The notes under the pieces were generated by a model that made no database searches, was not told the DNA's origin, and saw only the letters and a list, made by a program, of their open reading frames with translations. A DNA stretch of 64,000 nucleotides from Ponticaulis koreensis DSM 19734 (GTDB lineage: Bacteria; Pseudomonadota; Alphaproteobacteria; Caulobacterales; Hyphomonadaceae): contig NZ_ATVJ01000001.1 of the NCBI RefSeq assembly GCF_000420665.1, positions 1,054,001 through 1,118,000 on the forward strand. The letters are read 5' to 3'. Below, in pieces: positions 52,477 through 62,226 of this stretch (position 1 is the stretch's first letter; the number at the start of each line of letters is the position of its first letter). A program made the position numbers and the translations under genes.

Positions 52477-53700
52477 TCAGACAGCTTGACCTGCTGCGTG
52501 GGCAGACGCCCACGCCCATTGGAAGTTATATCCGCCGAGCCAGCCCGTCACATCGACGACTTCGCCGATAAAATAGAGACCCTCGCAGAGTTTGGACTCC
52601 ATCGTCTTGGAAGACAGCTCGTCTGTATTCACACCGCCAACAGTTACTTCGGCGGTACGATAGCCTTCGGTGGCAGTCGGCGAAATTGTGTGCGCGGACA
52701 GACGATCAGCCAGCCGGTCGATATCGGCATTGGATAGCGTTCCGATCTGGTTTCTCAGACCCGTTTCGCCAAAAATGTCCGCTGTCAGGCGTCCGGGGAG
52801 ATACTCGACCATCCAGTCCGTGACACGTTTCTTCGGATCGGTGTTGCGTGCGTGGGTCAGTTCAGACCGGACCCGTTCCGCGGGCAGATATTCCAGCGTG
52901 ATCGCTTCGCCCGGATGCCAGTAGCTGGACGCCTGAAGGATGGCAGGGCCGGACAGCCCGCGATGGGTGAACAGCATGGCTTCTGAAAAGCGGGTTTTGT
53001 CTTTCGTTGTTACAGTGACAGGTGCGGCAACACCCGAGATCGCTGCAAACCGGTCATGCAACGCACCGGAAAAAGTGAAAGGCACCAGGCCCGGACGTGT
53101 CTCCACGATGGAATGGCCGAACTGCTTTGCTACATCATAGCCAAAGCCCGATGCGCCGATTTTGGGAATAGACAGCCCGCCTGATGCAATGATCAGCGAG
53201 GCAGGACGAAACGTACCTTTATTGGTTGTGACCATGAAACACGCATCTGGCTTTGTGATTTCGCTGATCTCGCATTCCATCAGAATGCGCCCGCCTGCGG
53301 CTTCAAGGTCATCCAGCAGAAACTGGATGATGGGGCCTGACTTCTGATCGCAAAAAAGCTGCCCCAATGTTTTCTCATGCCATGTCAGCTTGTGCGCGGA
53401 CATGCGCTCGATGAAGTCCCAGGGGCCGAAACGGGCCAGCGCGGATTTCGCAAAATGTGGGTTCCTGGAAATGAAGCGCGAGGCTTTGGTTTCCAGATTT
53501 GTGAAATTGCAGCGCCCGCCGCCAGAGATACGGATCTTCTCTGCGGGCTTCTTTGCATGATCAACAATCAGCACGCGTTTGCCGTTTCGGGCAGCCTCTA
53601 TGCCTGCGAAAAGACCGGCCGCTCCTGCGCCGACGATCACCACTTCGGGGGATGGACCAGACGGCCATAATTCGTCGAAGTTTGAACCTAAAACCGTCAT
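52477..53700 (-). CDS. BaiN/HI0933-family FAD-dependent oxidoreductase
   Basis: From the ATG at 53700 the protein has 407 residues. It has the FAD-binding VIVGAGAAGLFAGIEAA (GAGAAG 24-29), IRISGGGRCNFTN, which is diagnostic of this family, GATGHG-like IASGGLSIPKIGASGFGYDVAKQFGH and the C-terminal EGLYFIGEVVDVTGWLGGYNFQWAWASAHAAG. Homologues include BaiN and the RdsA-type flavoproteins; most have no known physiological substrate. A TTG slightly upstream is less likely as the start. Confidence 0.9.
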   Translation of the reverse strand: MTVLGSNFDELWPSGPSPEVVIVGAGAAGLFAGIEAARNGKRVLIVDHAKKPAEKIRISGGGRCNFTNLETKASRFISRNPHFAKSALARFGPWDFIERMSAHKLTWHEKTLGQLFCDQKSGPIIQFLLDDLEAAGGRILMECEISEITKPDACFMVTTNKGTFRPASLIIASGGLSIPKIGASGFGYDVAKQFGHSIVETRPGLVPFTFSGALHDRFAAISGVAAPVTVTTKDKTRFSEAMLFTHRGLSGPAILQASSYWHPGEAITLEYLPAERVRSELTHARNTDPKKRVTDWMVEYLPGRLTADIFGETGLRNQIGTLSNADIDRLADRLSAHTISPTATEGYRTAEVTVGGVNTDELSSKTMESKLCEGLYFIGEVVDVTGWLGGYNFQWAWASAHAAGQAV

Positions 53701-53769
53701 TTCACTGTAATGTGATGACAAAGCAGCATCGATGTTTCATGGTGAACGCGTGCTGGAGGAGGGGAAATC

Positions 53770-56700
53770 ATGCGGTATCTACAGGGCTTTATTGTTGCGA
53801 TTGTGGCCATTCTGACATTCGGAGTGATCCAGAACAGCTTGTCGGGACATAATACCCGAACGCAGCAGACGCAAACACTCGCTTCGACTTCAGGCCAACA
53901 ATCTGGCGTGACGCCCGCCCGGTCTGAAGGGCGCGACGCCCAGACCCTCCGCCGGATTGAAGAGCGTGAGCGCCTTCGTCAGGCTGCCGCAGACGCCAAT
54001 GAAGAGACGTTCGGCTATCTGCGTTATCGGACAGATACAAGCGGCGCGGCCCCTCTCGCATGCCTCTCTTTTTCTGCGCCGCTCAATCCTGAAATTGACT
54101 ATTCCACATATGTTCAGGTGACCCCGCGCACCTCATTGTCTTTCTCTGCCAATGGTCAGGACCTATGCATTGGCGGCCTCACATTTTCCGATACACGCGA
54201 GTTGGAACTGCGCGAAGGCCTGCCAGCGATGGATGGCCGCGTTCTGGAAGAGAGCGAAACGCTCACGGTCGATTTCACGGATCGTCCCCCTTATGTCGGC
54301 TTCTCCGGTTCGGGCGTGATCCTGCCGCGCATTGATGCCGACGGCTTGCCGATCGAGACTGTGAATGTCGACGAAGTCCGCATCGAAGTGACCCGCATTA
54401 ATGACCGCGCGCTCGCCTTTAAGCGTGTGATGGAAGGCTATACCCGCTCTCAGGGCGGCTATGGCTATCTCTATGGCGACGAAAATCCGGACGATGTGGA
54501 AACGCCAATCTGGTCCGGCACGATGGACATTGACGCGCGCCAGAACGAGGCGGTCACCAGCGTCTTCCCGCTGGCTGAAGCCATTGGCGAGCTGGAAGCC
54601 GGTGCCTATTTCGTCACGCTGACCGACACGCGCGAAAACCTTGGCCGCGAAGGTCCGCCTGCGCAGGCGCGTCGCTGGATCATTACTACTGACCTCGCTC
54701 TGACGAGCTATTGGGGTGAGACCGGCCTCGATGTTGTTGTGCGTTCTCTGCAGACTGCCCGTCAGGTCGGCAATGTCAGCCTGCAGCTTATCGCAGTAAA
54801 CAATGAAATTCTCGCAGAAGAAACAACTGACGGTGCGCGCGCTGTACATTTCGATCGGGCGCTTCTCAACGGCACAGGTAATCTGCGTCCGCGCATGGTG
54901 GTCGCGTTTGGCCCGTCCGGCGATTTTGCGATGCTCGATCTTGATCGCGCGCCAATTGATCTCTCTTCGGAAGGTATTGGCGGTCGCACGCCGAACTATC
55001 CGGTGGATGGTTTCGTTTACACAGAGCGCGGCATTTATCGTCCGGGTGAAATGATCCACGCGACAGCAATGCTGCGCGATGATGCTGGCCGTGCGGTGAC
55101 GGACCGTCAGGGCCGTTTCGTTGTCTATCGTCCGAACGGAATGGAAGCGACACGTGAAGCCTTCACCGAAACCGAACTTGGCGGCGTGACCTTTGATTAC
55201 GACCTGCCGCGCTCGGCCTCCCGTGGCCAGTGGCGTGTGGTCGTCGAGGTTGACGGTATTGGCGAGGTTGGCTCGACCCGTGTTTCCGTTGAGGACTTCG
55301 TTCCGCAGCGTATCCGCGTCGACGTTGAAGCCGACACCGAGACGCCGCTCCGTCGCGGTCAGGCGCGTGATGTTGAAGTCAGCGCTGATTTCCTTTACGG
55401 CGCGCCGGGTGCCGGTCTGGTCGTTCAGGCCGAAGCCCGCCTGGAAACCGACCCATCTCCGTTTGATGAGTTTGAAGGCTTCCGTTTCGGTGCACATGAC
55501 GATGTATTCCGCCAGGAGATTATCGAATTTCCCGAACAGATGACTGATGGCGCAGGCAATGTATCGCTTGCGCTCAATCCGGAAGGCGCTGGCATTAACG
55601 CCGACCAGCCGCTTCGTCTTCGGACAGTCGTCTCAGTGCTTGAGCCTGGTGGCCGCGCCGTCTCTGACAGCGTAATTATCCCGTATCGCCCTAGGGCGGC
55701 TTATCTCGGCGTGCGTCCGGATTTCGATTACAGCCCGTCGCGCAATGAGGCATTCGCCTTCAATATTGCCTCAATCAGTCCTGAGGGCGAGGCGATGTCT
55801 GCGGATGTGAATTGGCGCCTCATTCAGGTCTATTACACTTATGACTGGTATCGCGAGGGCGAGCGCTGGCGCTGGCGCCGGTCCCGTGTCGTGCGTGAGA
55901 TCAATGAAGGCACACTTGATCTTGATGCCGGTGAAATCGGTACTGTCGATTTTGAGCCGCTCGAAGAGTATGGCGATTACCGCCTGATCGTTACTGACCA
56001 GAATACCGATGAAGAAACCAGCTATCAGTTCTGGGTGGGCTGGGGCGGCCGCGCAACCGAAGGCGTGGAAGCGCCAGACCGTGTGCGTTTGTCAGTATCT
56101 GATGACCTGCCGACCGAAGGAGAGCGTGCAGAGCTTACGCTGCTGCCGCCTTATGCCGGTGAAGCGCAGATTGTCGTCGCCACCGACCATGTTCTTTCCG
56201 TCAGCTATATGACAGTCACAGAGCGCGGCGCTGAAATCTCTCTTCCGGTTACACCGGAATGGGGTGAGGGCGCCTATGTCATGGTGACGGTGTTCTCAGA
56301 GCGCGAGCTGACAGAGCGTCCTGTGCCTCGCCGCGCTGTGGGTGTCTCCTATGTGCCGGTTGATACATCTGACCGGACATTCGAGGTGAGCTTTGACGTG
56401 CCTGAGCTTGTGCGCCCGCGTACCGAACAAACAATTGGCGTGAACGTTTCAGATGGTCCGCGTGAGCCGATCTTCATGACGCTTGCTGCAGTTGATGAAG
56501 GCATTCTGGCGCTCACCAACTTCCAGACGCCGGACCCGGCAAGCTGGTATTTCGGCAAAATGGCGCTTGGCGTAGATATCTATGACGATTATGGCCGCCT
56601 GCTCGATCCGAATATGGCGGCCCCGGGTGAAATCCGCTCCGGTGGTGACCAGCTCGGCGGAGAAGGATTGTCGGTCGTACCAACACGAACAGTCGCGCTC

Positions 56701-58725
56701 TGGTCTGGCATGGTCGATGTGGGGCGCGATGGCCGCGCCGAAGTCGATTTTGAGATTCCGGATTTCAATGGCGAGCTCCGCCTGATGGCGGTGGCATGGT
56801 CTGCCAATGGCGTAGGCTCCGGCGATCAGGCGCTTACCGTGCGTGATGAAGTGCCGGTTGAACTCTCTCTGCCGCGCTTCCTTGCGCCAGGCGATAGCGC
56901 CGTTGCGACGGCCAGCATTGACAATGTTGAACTGGAAGCCGGTTCATTCGAAGCCTTGTTGCAATCAGATGGCCCGGTGGACTTTCTGACCGAGAGCTTC
57001 ACTGTCGAGCTGACAGAGGGCCAGCGTGTCGACCAGCCGGTTGATCTGCGCTCGGAGGCCGAAGGCATTTCTGAGCTGACCATTGCGGTGACTGGGCCTG
57101 AGGAGTTCTCCGTCGCGCATGAGTATCCGATCCAGACACGCTCTGCCTTCCTTCCGGAGACACGGATCGAACGCACGCTTCTGGCGGCCGGTGAAAGCTA
57201 CTCAATCCCGCAAGGTCTGATCTCGGGCTATGTGCCGGGCTCTGAGGAAACGGTTGTCTCTTTCTCGGCCCTGCCGATTGATGCCGGTTCGCTTTATGCT
57301 TCTCTGTCGCGTTATCCGTATGGCTGTACCGAGCAGATTACGTCGCGTGCACTGCCGCTTCTTTACTCGGAAGAGCTGGCGGTCCTTGCCAATAGTGATG
57401 ACCCGGACGTTCGCGCCCGTGCCCGCGCTCAGGTGCAGGACGCCATCAACACGCTTTTGAACCGTCAGAGCCCTGATGGCTCGATCGGCCTCTGGCGTGA
57501 AGGCGACCGTCACTCCTCACCATGGCTTGGCGCGTACGCAACAGACTTCCTGCTCCGTGCGAGCGAAGAAGGCTATAACGTGCCGCGTGTCTCTCTTGAG
57601 CGTGCGCTCGGTGCGCTGGCGACAGTCTCTCAGGGCGAGGCATGGCGTATTTACGGCTATGACACGGATGTCTGGGAAAGCCGCTGGCATAACGATACCG
57701 AAGCGCGCCTTATGCGTCGGTCTGCGCCATTCGCGCTCTATGTTCTGGCGAAAGCCGGTGAGGCAGACATTTCTCGTGTCCGCTATATGCATGACCGTGA
57801 GCTCTCTCAGATGGAATCGCCATTGGCACGTGCTCAGCTTGGTGCGGCGCTCGCTATTCTTGGTGACCGCGCGCGTGCAACGTCCGCCTTTGAGGCGGCT
57901 GTGAACGCCCTCGGTTATTCCAATAATGGTGACTATTATCAGACGGCACTTCGTGACCTTGCCGGTATCATTGCGCTCGCTGCTGAGGTCCAGATGACAG
58001 ATGTTCTGGAAGAGCTGTCTGAACGTCTCGGCGCAGATGTAAGCGATGGCGATTATCTCTCCACGCAGGAAAAATCCTTCCTGCTTCTGGCGCTTGATGC
58101 GATGACGGCAGGTGAACCTGAGCCGCAGATTGCAACAGAGGTAGACGGCGCGAATGCGCGCTATGTTCTCGACAGTGTTGTTGCGGCAGGCGAGGCGAGC
58201 TTCATCAATAATGGTGAGGCGCCGATCTGGCAGACGACTTATGTGCGCGGCGCGCCGGTTGAGGCACCGCCTGCATCATCCTCCCAGTTCCGTATCTCGA
58301 AAGAGATCATGACGCTGCAGGGTAATCGTGTGGACCTTGATAGCGTTCAGCGCGGTGACCGAATGGTGGTGCGCCTGATCCTGTCACCGGAACAGCGCCG
58401 GACAAACCCGATGATCGTTGAAGACCTGCTACCTGCCGGTTTCGAGATCGAAGCCATTCTCAAATATGACGACGGGCTGGAAGCACAGGGCGCGTTCTTC
58501 TGGGTTGGCAATATCGCGACACCGAACGTCTCCGAAGCGCGCGATGATCGTTTCGTTGCGGCGATTGATGTGCGCAATGAGCCTGTCACCCTGGCCTATG
58601 TGGTCCGTGCGGTTACACCGGGTGAGTTTGCTCTGCCGGGCGCTGTCACCGAGGACATGTACCGCGCAGACGTGTTCGCACGCTCTGACTCGCAGACTGT
58701 GACGATTTCGGGTGATGAAGGCTAA
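53770..58725 (+). CDS. Bacterial alpha-2-macroglobulin family protein
   Basis: The 1651-residue envelope protease trap is close in length to E. coli YfhM (about 1650). It has an N-terminal hydrophobic segment (MRYLQGFIVAIVAILTFGVIQ), many MG-type beta domains including a bait-like region, the thioester motif YGCTEQ with Cys1186, and C-terminal domains ending near the pbpC start. E. coli YfhM is a lipoprotein, but here no lipobox Cys follows the signal, so anchoring by an uncleaved helix is likely. The ribosome site GGAGGAGGGG is very strong. It overlaps the pbpC start by 11 nt, the classic macroglobulin-PBP1C pair believed to protect and repair the cell wall. Confidence 0.93.
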   Translation: MRYLQGFIVAIVAILTFGVIQNSLSGHNTRTQQTQTLASTSGQQSGVTPARSEGRDAQTLRRIEERERLRQAAADANEETFGYLRYRTDTSGAAPLACLSFSAPLNPEIDYSTYVQVTPRTSLSFSANGQDLCIGGLTFSDTRELELREGLPAMDGRVLEESETLTVDFTDRPPYVGFSGSGVILPRIDADGLPIETVNVDEVRIEVTRINDRALAFKRVMEGYTRSQGGYGYLYGDENPDDVETPIWSGTMDIDARQNEAVTSVFPLAEAIGELEAGAYFVTLTDTRENLGREGPPAQARRWIITTDLALTSYWGETGLDVVVRSLQTARQVGNVSLQLIAVNNEILAEETTDGARAVHFDRALLNGTGNLRPRMVVAFGPSGDFAMLDLDRAPIDLSSEGIGGRTPNYPVDGFVYTERGIYRPGEMIHATAMLRDDAGRAVTDRQGRFVVYRPNGMEATREAFTETELGGVTFDYDLPRSASRGQWRVVVEVDGIGEVGSTRVSVEDFVPQRIRVDVEADTETPLRRGQARDVEVSADFLYGAPGAGLVVQAEARLETDPSPFDEFEGFRFGAHDDVFRQEIIEFPEQMTDGAGNVSLALNPEGAGINADQPLRLRTVVSVLEPGGRAVSDSVIIPYRPRAAYLGVRPDFDYSPSRNEAFAFNIASISPEGEAMSADVNWRLIQVYYTYDWYREGERWRWRRSRVVREINEGTLDLDAGEIGTVDFEPLEEYGDYRLIVTDQNTDEETSYQFWVGWGGRATEGVEAPDRVRLSVSDDLPTEGERAELTLLPPYAGEAQIVVATDHVLSVSYMTVTERGAEISLPVTPEWGEGAYVMVTVFSERELTERPVPRRAVGVSYVPVDTSDRTFEVSFDVPELVRPRTEQTIGVNVSDGPREPIFMTLAAVDEGILALTNFQTPDPASWYFGKMALGVDIYDDYGRLLDPNMAAPGEIRSGGDQLGGEGLSVVPTRTVALWSGMVDVGRDGRAEVDFEIPDFNGELRLMAVAWSANGVGSGDQALTVRDEVPVELSLPRFLAPGDSAVATASIDNVELEAGSFEALLQSDGPVDFLTESFTVELTEGQRVDQPVDLRSEAEGISELTIAVTGPEEFSVAHEYPIQTRSAFLPETRIERTLLAAGESYSIPQGLISGYVPGSEETVVSFSALPIDAGSLYASLSRYPYGCTEQITSRALPLLYSEELAVLANSDDPDVRARARAQVQDAINTLLNRQSPDGSIGLWREGDRHSSPWLGAYATDFLLRASEEGYNVPRVSLERALGALATVSQGEAWRIYGYDTDVWESRWHNDTEARLMRRSAPFALYVLAKAGEADISRVRYMHDRELSQMESPLARAQLGAALAILGDRARATSAFEAAVNALGYSNNGDYYQTALRDLAGIIALAAEVQMTDVLEELSERLGADVSDGDYLSTQEKSFLLLALDAMTAGEPEPQIATEVDGANARYVLDSVVAAGEASFINNGEAPIWQTTYVRGAPVEAPPASSSQFRISKEIMTLQGNRVDLDSVQRGDRMVVRLILSPEQRRTNPMIVEDLLPAGFEIEAILKYDDGLEAQGAFFWVGNIATPNVSEARDDRFVAAIDVRNEPVTLAYVVRAVTPGEFALPGAVTEDMYRADVFARSDSQTVTISGDEG

Positions 58726-60841
58726 ACTGTCATCCATAACCCGGCGCTTTTTGCGCCGGGGTTTCTGGCTGAAATCCGGTGCGGTTCTGGCTGGCCTTCT
58801 GGTCACGCTGGCTGCGCTGGACCTTGCCTTTCCGCCGCCAATTGAGCGTGCACGGTCTGGCTCGCTCATCGTGACGGATGTGAATGGTATTCCGCTTCGG
58901 GCGTTTCCGACAGACGAGGGGCGCTGGCGGATTAGAGCCAATCTGGAAAACACCGATCCACTTTTCATTGAAGCGCTGATCGCGGTTGAGGATGAACGGT
59001 TCTATTCCCATTGGGGCGTCGACTTTCTGGCTGTCATCCGCGCGAGTGGACAAGCCATCGGCCGTGGCCGGATTGTGTCCGGCGCGTCCACCATCACCAT
59101 GCAGACCGCGCGCCTGTTGGAGCCGCGCCCGCGCAATCTCGGCTCCAAGCTGATCGAGATGTTCCGCGCCTTCCAGTTGGAGCGCCGCCTCACCAAGGAT
59201 GAGATTTTAGAGCTCTATCTGACAATGACGCCTTATGGCGGTAATCTGGAAGGGCTGCGTGCGGCAAGCTGGGCCTATTATGGACGCGAGCCGGACAGGC
59301 TGACAGACGACCAGATCGCGCTCTTGCTGGCTTTGCCGCAATCACCGGAAGTGCGTCGCCCCGATCTGCGCCCGGACACTGCGCGTGCGGCACGCAGCCT
59401 GTTGCTGACTCGCATGGCTGAGCTTGATCTCATTTCTGCCCAGCGTGCTGATGAGGCGGCGGAATTGCCGCTTCCCGCCAGGAATGCTTTCCCGTCAAAT
59501 GGCTGGCATGCGAGTGCGCTCATTCGGGAACGTGAATTGGCACGGCTGTCGCCTGGTGATCGTCACGGCATGCCCGTCGCTGATGTGCGCTCTACGATCG
59601 ATGCCGGTCTTCAGTATGCGCTCGAAGGTTATCTGGAAGAAGTTGCGGGTGAACTCACCGATGAGGTGCAAATCTCCGCAATCGTGGTTGAGAATGAGAC
59701 ACGCGCAGTGCGCGCTATGGTCGGGTCTGCATCACGGGAGCGTCCTGGTGGCTGGATTGATCTGACGAACTCGCCGCGCTCGCCAGGGTCTACGCTAAAG
59801 CCATTTATTTACGGCCTCGCTTTCGATGACGGCCTCGCCATGCCGGATACCTTTATCGAGGACCTGCCGGCGCGATTTAACACCTATCGCCCTGAGAATT
59901 TTGACCGGTCCTTCCGCGGGCAGGTGCGGGTAAGCGATGCGCTCCAGCATTCGCTCAATGTGCCCGCGGTTCTGGCGCTGGACCGTATCGGGCCTGAACG
60001 GTTTGCAACGTCTCTGGAACTCGCCGGTGTGCCACTGCGCGTCTATGGGTCAGCTTCGCGTGATCCGGGGCTGGCCCTGGCACTTGGCGGTGTCGGTATG
60101 ACCGTTCAGGACTTGGCGCTCCTCTATTCGGGGCTTGGCGATGGCGGCCTGATGCGGCCACTTGTCTGGACCGAGGCTGAGGCGGCTGAAGCTGAAGACT
60201 CGTCAGCGCGCCGGTTCATGAGTGCGGGCTCAGCAGCCGAGCTGATTGGTATACTGCAGTCCGCCCCGACACCTGAAGGGCGTATGCCATCCAACCTCAC
60301 GCGGGATGCGCCAGAGATCGCCTTCAAGACGGGGACGTCTTACGGCTTCCGTGATGCATGGGCGGCAGGTATTGCGCGTGGTCACACGGTGATCGTCTGG
60401 GTCGGGCGCGCGGATGGCGCACCAAGGCCCGGCGCAACCGGGCGACGTGCGGCTCTGCCGATCCTGTTCAATGTGTTCGACCGGGTCTCGGCCGAGCTTG
60501 ATACGCAGGGCAATGCGCAGGACCGCCTGATGGCGGAAGAGAGCTTTACGCCACAACATGCGATGGCGCGCTTTGGGCGAGATGATGATCCGCCGCTTAT
60601 CCTCTTCCCGCCGGAAAATGTAATTCTGGTGCAAAAGCGGGATGACCATCCAAATCCGGGATTTGTGCTGTCAGGTCGCGGCAGCGGAGACCTTCGCTGG
60701 TTCGTGGATGGTGAGCCGATCGCGCTGGATGCAGCAGGCGCGCCATACTGGGTACCGCGAGGGCCGGGCTTTTACAACGTCTCTGCCGTGGACCCTGAAG
60801 GGCGGGAATCCCGCGTCGCGATTCGCGTACAGCCGCGTTAA
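58715..60841 (+). CDS. pbpC: Penicillin-binding protein 1C
   Basis: Bifunctional peptidoglycan synthase-like protein. From the ATG at 58715 (a GTG lies one codon upstream) it has 708 residues: a membrane helix (about 18-38), a GT51 glycosyltransferase domain with catalytic E92 in VEDERFYSHWG and RLLEPRPRNLGSKLIEMFRAFQLE, and a transpeptidase domain with S359 (STLK), SLN (413-415) and KTGT (538-541). A C-terminal PBP_C-like module follows (PPENVILV...VDPEGRESRVAIRVQPR). All catalytic motifs are intact. It is translated from inside the end of the macroglobulin gene. Confidence 0.95.
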   Translation: MKAKLSSITRRFLRRGFWLKSGAVLAGLLVTLAALDLAFPPPIERARSGSLIVTDVNGIPLRAFPTDEGRWRIRANLENTDPLFIEALIAVEDERFYSHWGVDFLAVIRASGQAIGRGRIVSGASTITMQTARLLEPRPRNLGSKLIEMFRAFQLERRLTKDEILELYLTMTPYGGNLEGLRAASWAYYGREPDRLTDDQIALLLALPQSPEVRRPDLRPDTARAARSLLLTRMAELDLISAQRADEAAELPLPARNAFPSNGWHASALIRERELARLSPGDRHGMPVADVRSTIDAGLQYALEGYLEEVAGELTDEVQISAIVVENETRAVRAMVGSASRERPGGWIDLTNSPRSPGSTLKPFIYGLAFDDGLAMPDTFIEDLPARFNTYRPENFDRSFRGQVRVSDALQHSLNVPAVLALDRIGPERFATSLELAGVPLRVYGSASRDPGLALALGGVGMTVQDLALLYSGLGDGGLMRPLVWTEAEAAEAEDSSARRFMSAGSAAELIGILQSAPTPEGRMPSNLTRDAPEIAFKTGTSYGFRDAWAAGIARGHTVIVWVGRADGAPRPGATGRRAALPILFNVFDRVSAELDTQGNAQDRLMAEESFTPQHAMARFGRDDDPPLILFPPENVILVQKRDDHPNPGFVLSGRGSGDLRWFVDGEPIALDAAGAPYWVPRGPGFYNVSAVDPEGRESRVAIRVQPR

Positions 60842-60983
60842 GAAGTTGCGACTTTTTCGTCACGCTTGTGAGTTCTTACAGTCACATCTGCATGAGCGGG
60901 GTAGAAATACCGCGCCTTGGCCCCCTAATACGAACCACAAAAATACGCAGGCGCGAAAAATCAGACCTGCGGTTATCGGGTAA

Positions 60984-61658
60984 ATGGGAATGAGTATGCG
61001 TATCCCAAAGAATTTCGCGGTTGCGATTGCTGCCGGACTGGCGGCGACAACCATCACAGTTTTCACGCAAGCAGGCGCTGATCAGAACAGCGACACGCCA
61101 GTAGCGGTTTCTCAGGCAGATGTCGTTTTTGCGGGTGGATGTTTCTGGTGCACTGAAGCCGATTTCGACAAGGTCGACGGCGTGCTTGAAACGATTTCTG
61201 GCTATACTGGCGGCAGTGTTGCCAACCCAAGCTATGAGCAAGTGACACGCGGCAATACGGGCCATTACGAAGCTGTGCGCGTAATCTATGATCCAAGCGT
61301 CGTCACATTCGACGAGCTGGTGGACTATTACTGGCGCACGATTGATCCGACCAATCCGAATGGCCAGTTCTGCGACACCGGCCCAAGCTATCGTACGGCG
61401 ATTTTCGTAGAGACACCTCAGGAGCGCGCGATTGCGGAAGCCTCTCTGGCGGAGCTGGTTGAGGGAGACACATTGCCTGCGCCAATCGTGACCCGGATCA
61501 TCGATCAGGAAACCTTCTGGCCGGCTGAGGACTATCACCAGAATTACTACCGCGAGAACCGTCAGCGCTATGAGTTCTATCGCGCGCGGTGTGGCCGCGA
61601 CCAGCGCATTGACGAGGTCTGGGCAAATACACCAGCGCCTGATCATGCAGGCCACTAA
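60984..61658 (+). CDS. msrA: Exported peptide methionine sulfoxide reductase MsrA
   Basis: Repairs methionine-S-sulfoxide. The catalytic motif is GGCFWC (51-56) with Cys53 the nucleophile; C126 and C206 are candidate resolving cysteines. The N-terminus (IPKNFAVAIAAGLAATTITVFTQAGA) is a signal peptide or anchor, so the enzyme is periplasmic and must receive electrons from an exported thioredoxin-like partner, not seen here. Start codons at 60984, 60990 and 60996 are in frame and close together; the true one is uncertain. A bidirectional terminator follows. Confidence 0.93.
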   Translation: MGMSMRIPKNFAVAIAAGLAATTITVFTQAGADQNSDTPVAVSQADVVFAGGCFWCTEADFDKVDGVLETISGYTGGSVANPSYEQVTRGNTGHYEAVRVIYDPSVVTFDELVDYYWRTIDPTNPNGQFCDTGPSYRTAIFVETPQERAIAEASLAELVEGDTLPAPIVTRIIDQETFWPAEDYHQNYYRENRQRYEFYRARCGRDQRIDEVWANTPAPDHAGH

Positions 61659-61661
61659 ATA

Positions 61662-61691
61662 AAAAAGACGAGGCGAAGGCCTCGTCTTTTT
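61662..61691. terminator. Bidirectional terminator
   Basis: Perfect stem (61662-61674 with 61679-61691), 4-nt loop, with an A-run on one side and a T-run on the other. It serves both msrA and the convergent DUF3617 gene. Confidence 0.92.
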
Positions 61692-61714
61692 CTTATCCGG
61701 TTATTGGTAAGGCC

Positions 61715-62155
61715 TTACTCAGAGCACTCACCAACGCGTTCAGCTTCGATCATCAGAACCGCTGTCATCTCACCCATGCCTGGTCCCTGACCAGACATGT
61801 TGGATGTAATTGATGCGCTGTTGCCGCCATCGCCAAGTTCTATGACCAGATCGCCGGACATGCTCATTTCCGGAGACTCGCAGACCATCGCGTATTCATG
61901 TCGGGTGGATGTTTCAGAAATCGCCGTGATCTCGCAACCATCCTGACGAAACTCATCCGGGTCAAAGGCTGCTTCTTCTTCGGTTATGCATTCCAGATTG
62001 TTCTCCGGCGGCATTGGCATCGTGTTGCCCATTACCGTAACCGCACCTTCCTGCGTGAAGGACCATTGGCCCGGATTGAGCGCGATTTCTTCTGCGTGAG
62101 CAGACGCGGCGCCGAGAAGGAAAACTGCGGCGAGGCCGGTCGACAAAAGCTTCAT
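61715..62155 (-). CDS. Exported DUF3617 protein
   Basis: The 146 residues start with a signal peptide (cleavage near HAEE). The family pattern is LNPGQWSFTQEG...CITEEEA, ...DGCEITAISETSTRHEYAMVC, with four Cys that could form two disulfides. DUF3617 proteins are small periplasmic proteins of unknown role. It ends 24 nt beyond the shared terminator. Confidence 0.85.
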   Translation of the reverse strand: MKLLSTGLAAVFLLGAASAHAEEIALNPGQWSFTQEGAVTVMGNTMPMPPENNLECITEEEAAFDPDEFRQDGCEITAISETSTRHEYAMVCESPEMSMSGDLVIELGDGGNSASITSNMSGQGPGMGEMTAVLMIEAERVGECSE

Positions 62156-62226
62156 GAGGATCCCCTTTTTGAAAGCGTCAGCCGCGACCCTAAGGGAAAC
62201 GCCGGTAGAAAGATACCGGCGCGCTG

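Noticed and set aside
54163-55497. Long minus-strand open frame (444 codons) inside the macroglobulin gene
   Set aside because: It is a shadow of the plus-strand gene: no recognisable domain, no ribosome site, and the plus strand is clearly the coding one by homology.
60882-61655. Minus-strand frame of 257 codons opposite msrA
   Set aside because: It spans the msrA promoter and coding region antisense and resembles nothing; MsrA motifs on the plus strand are unambiguous.
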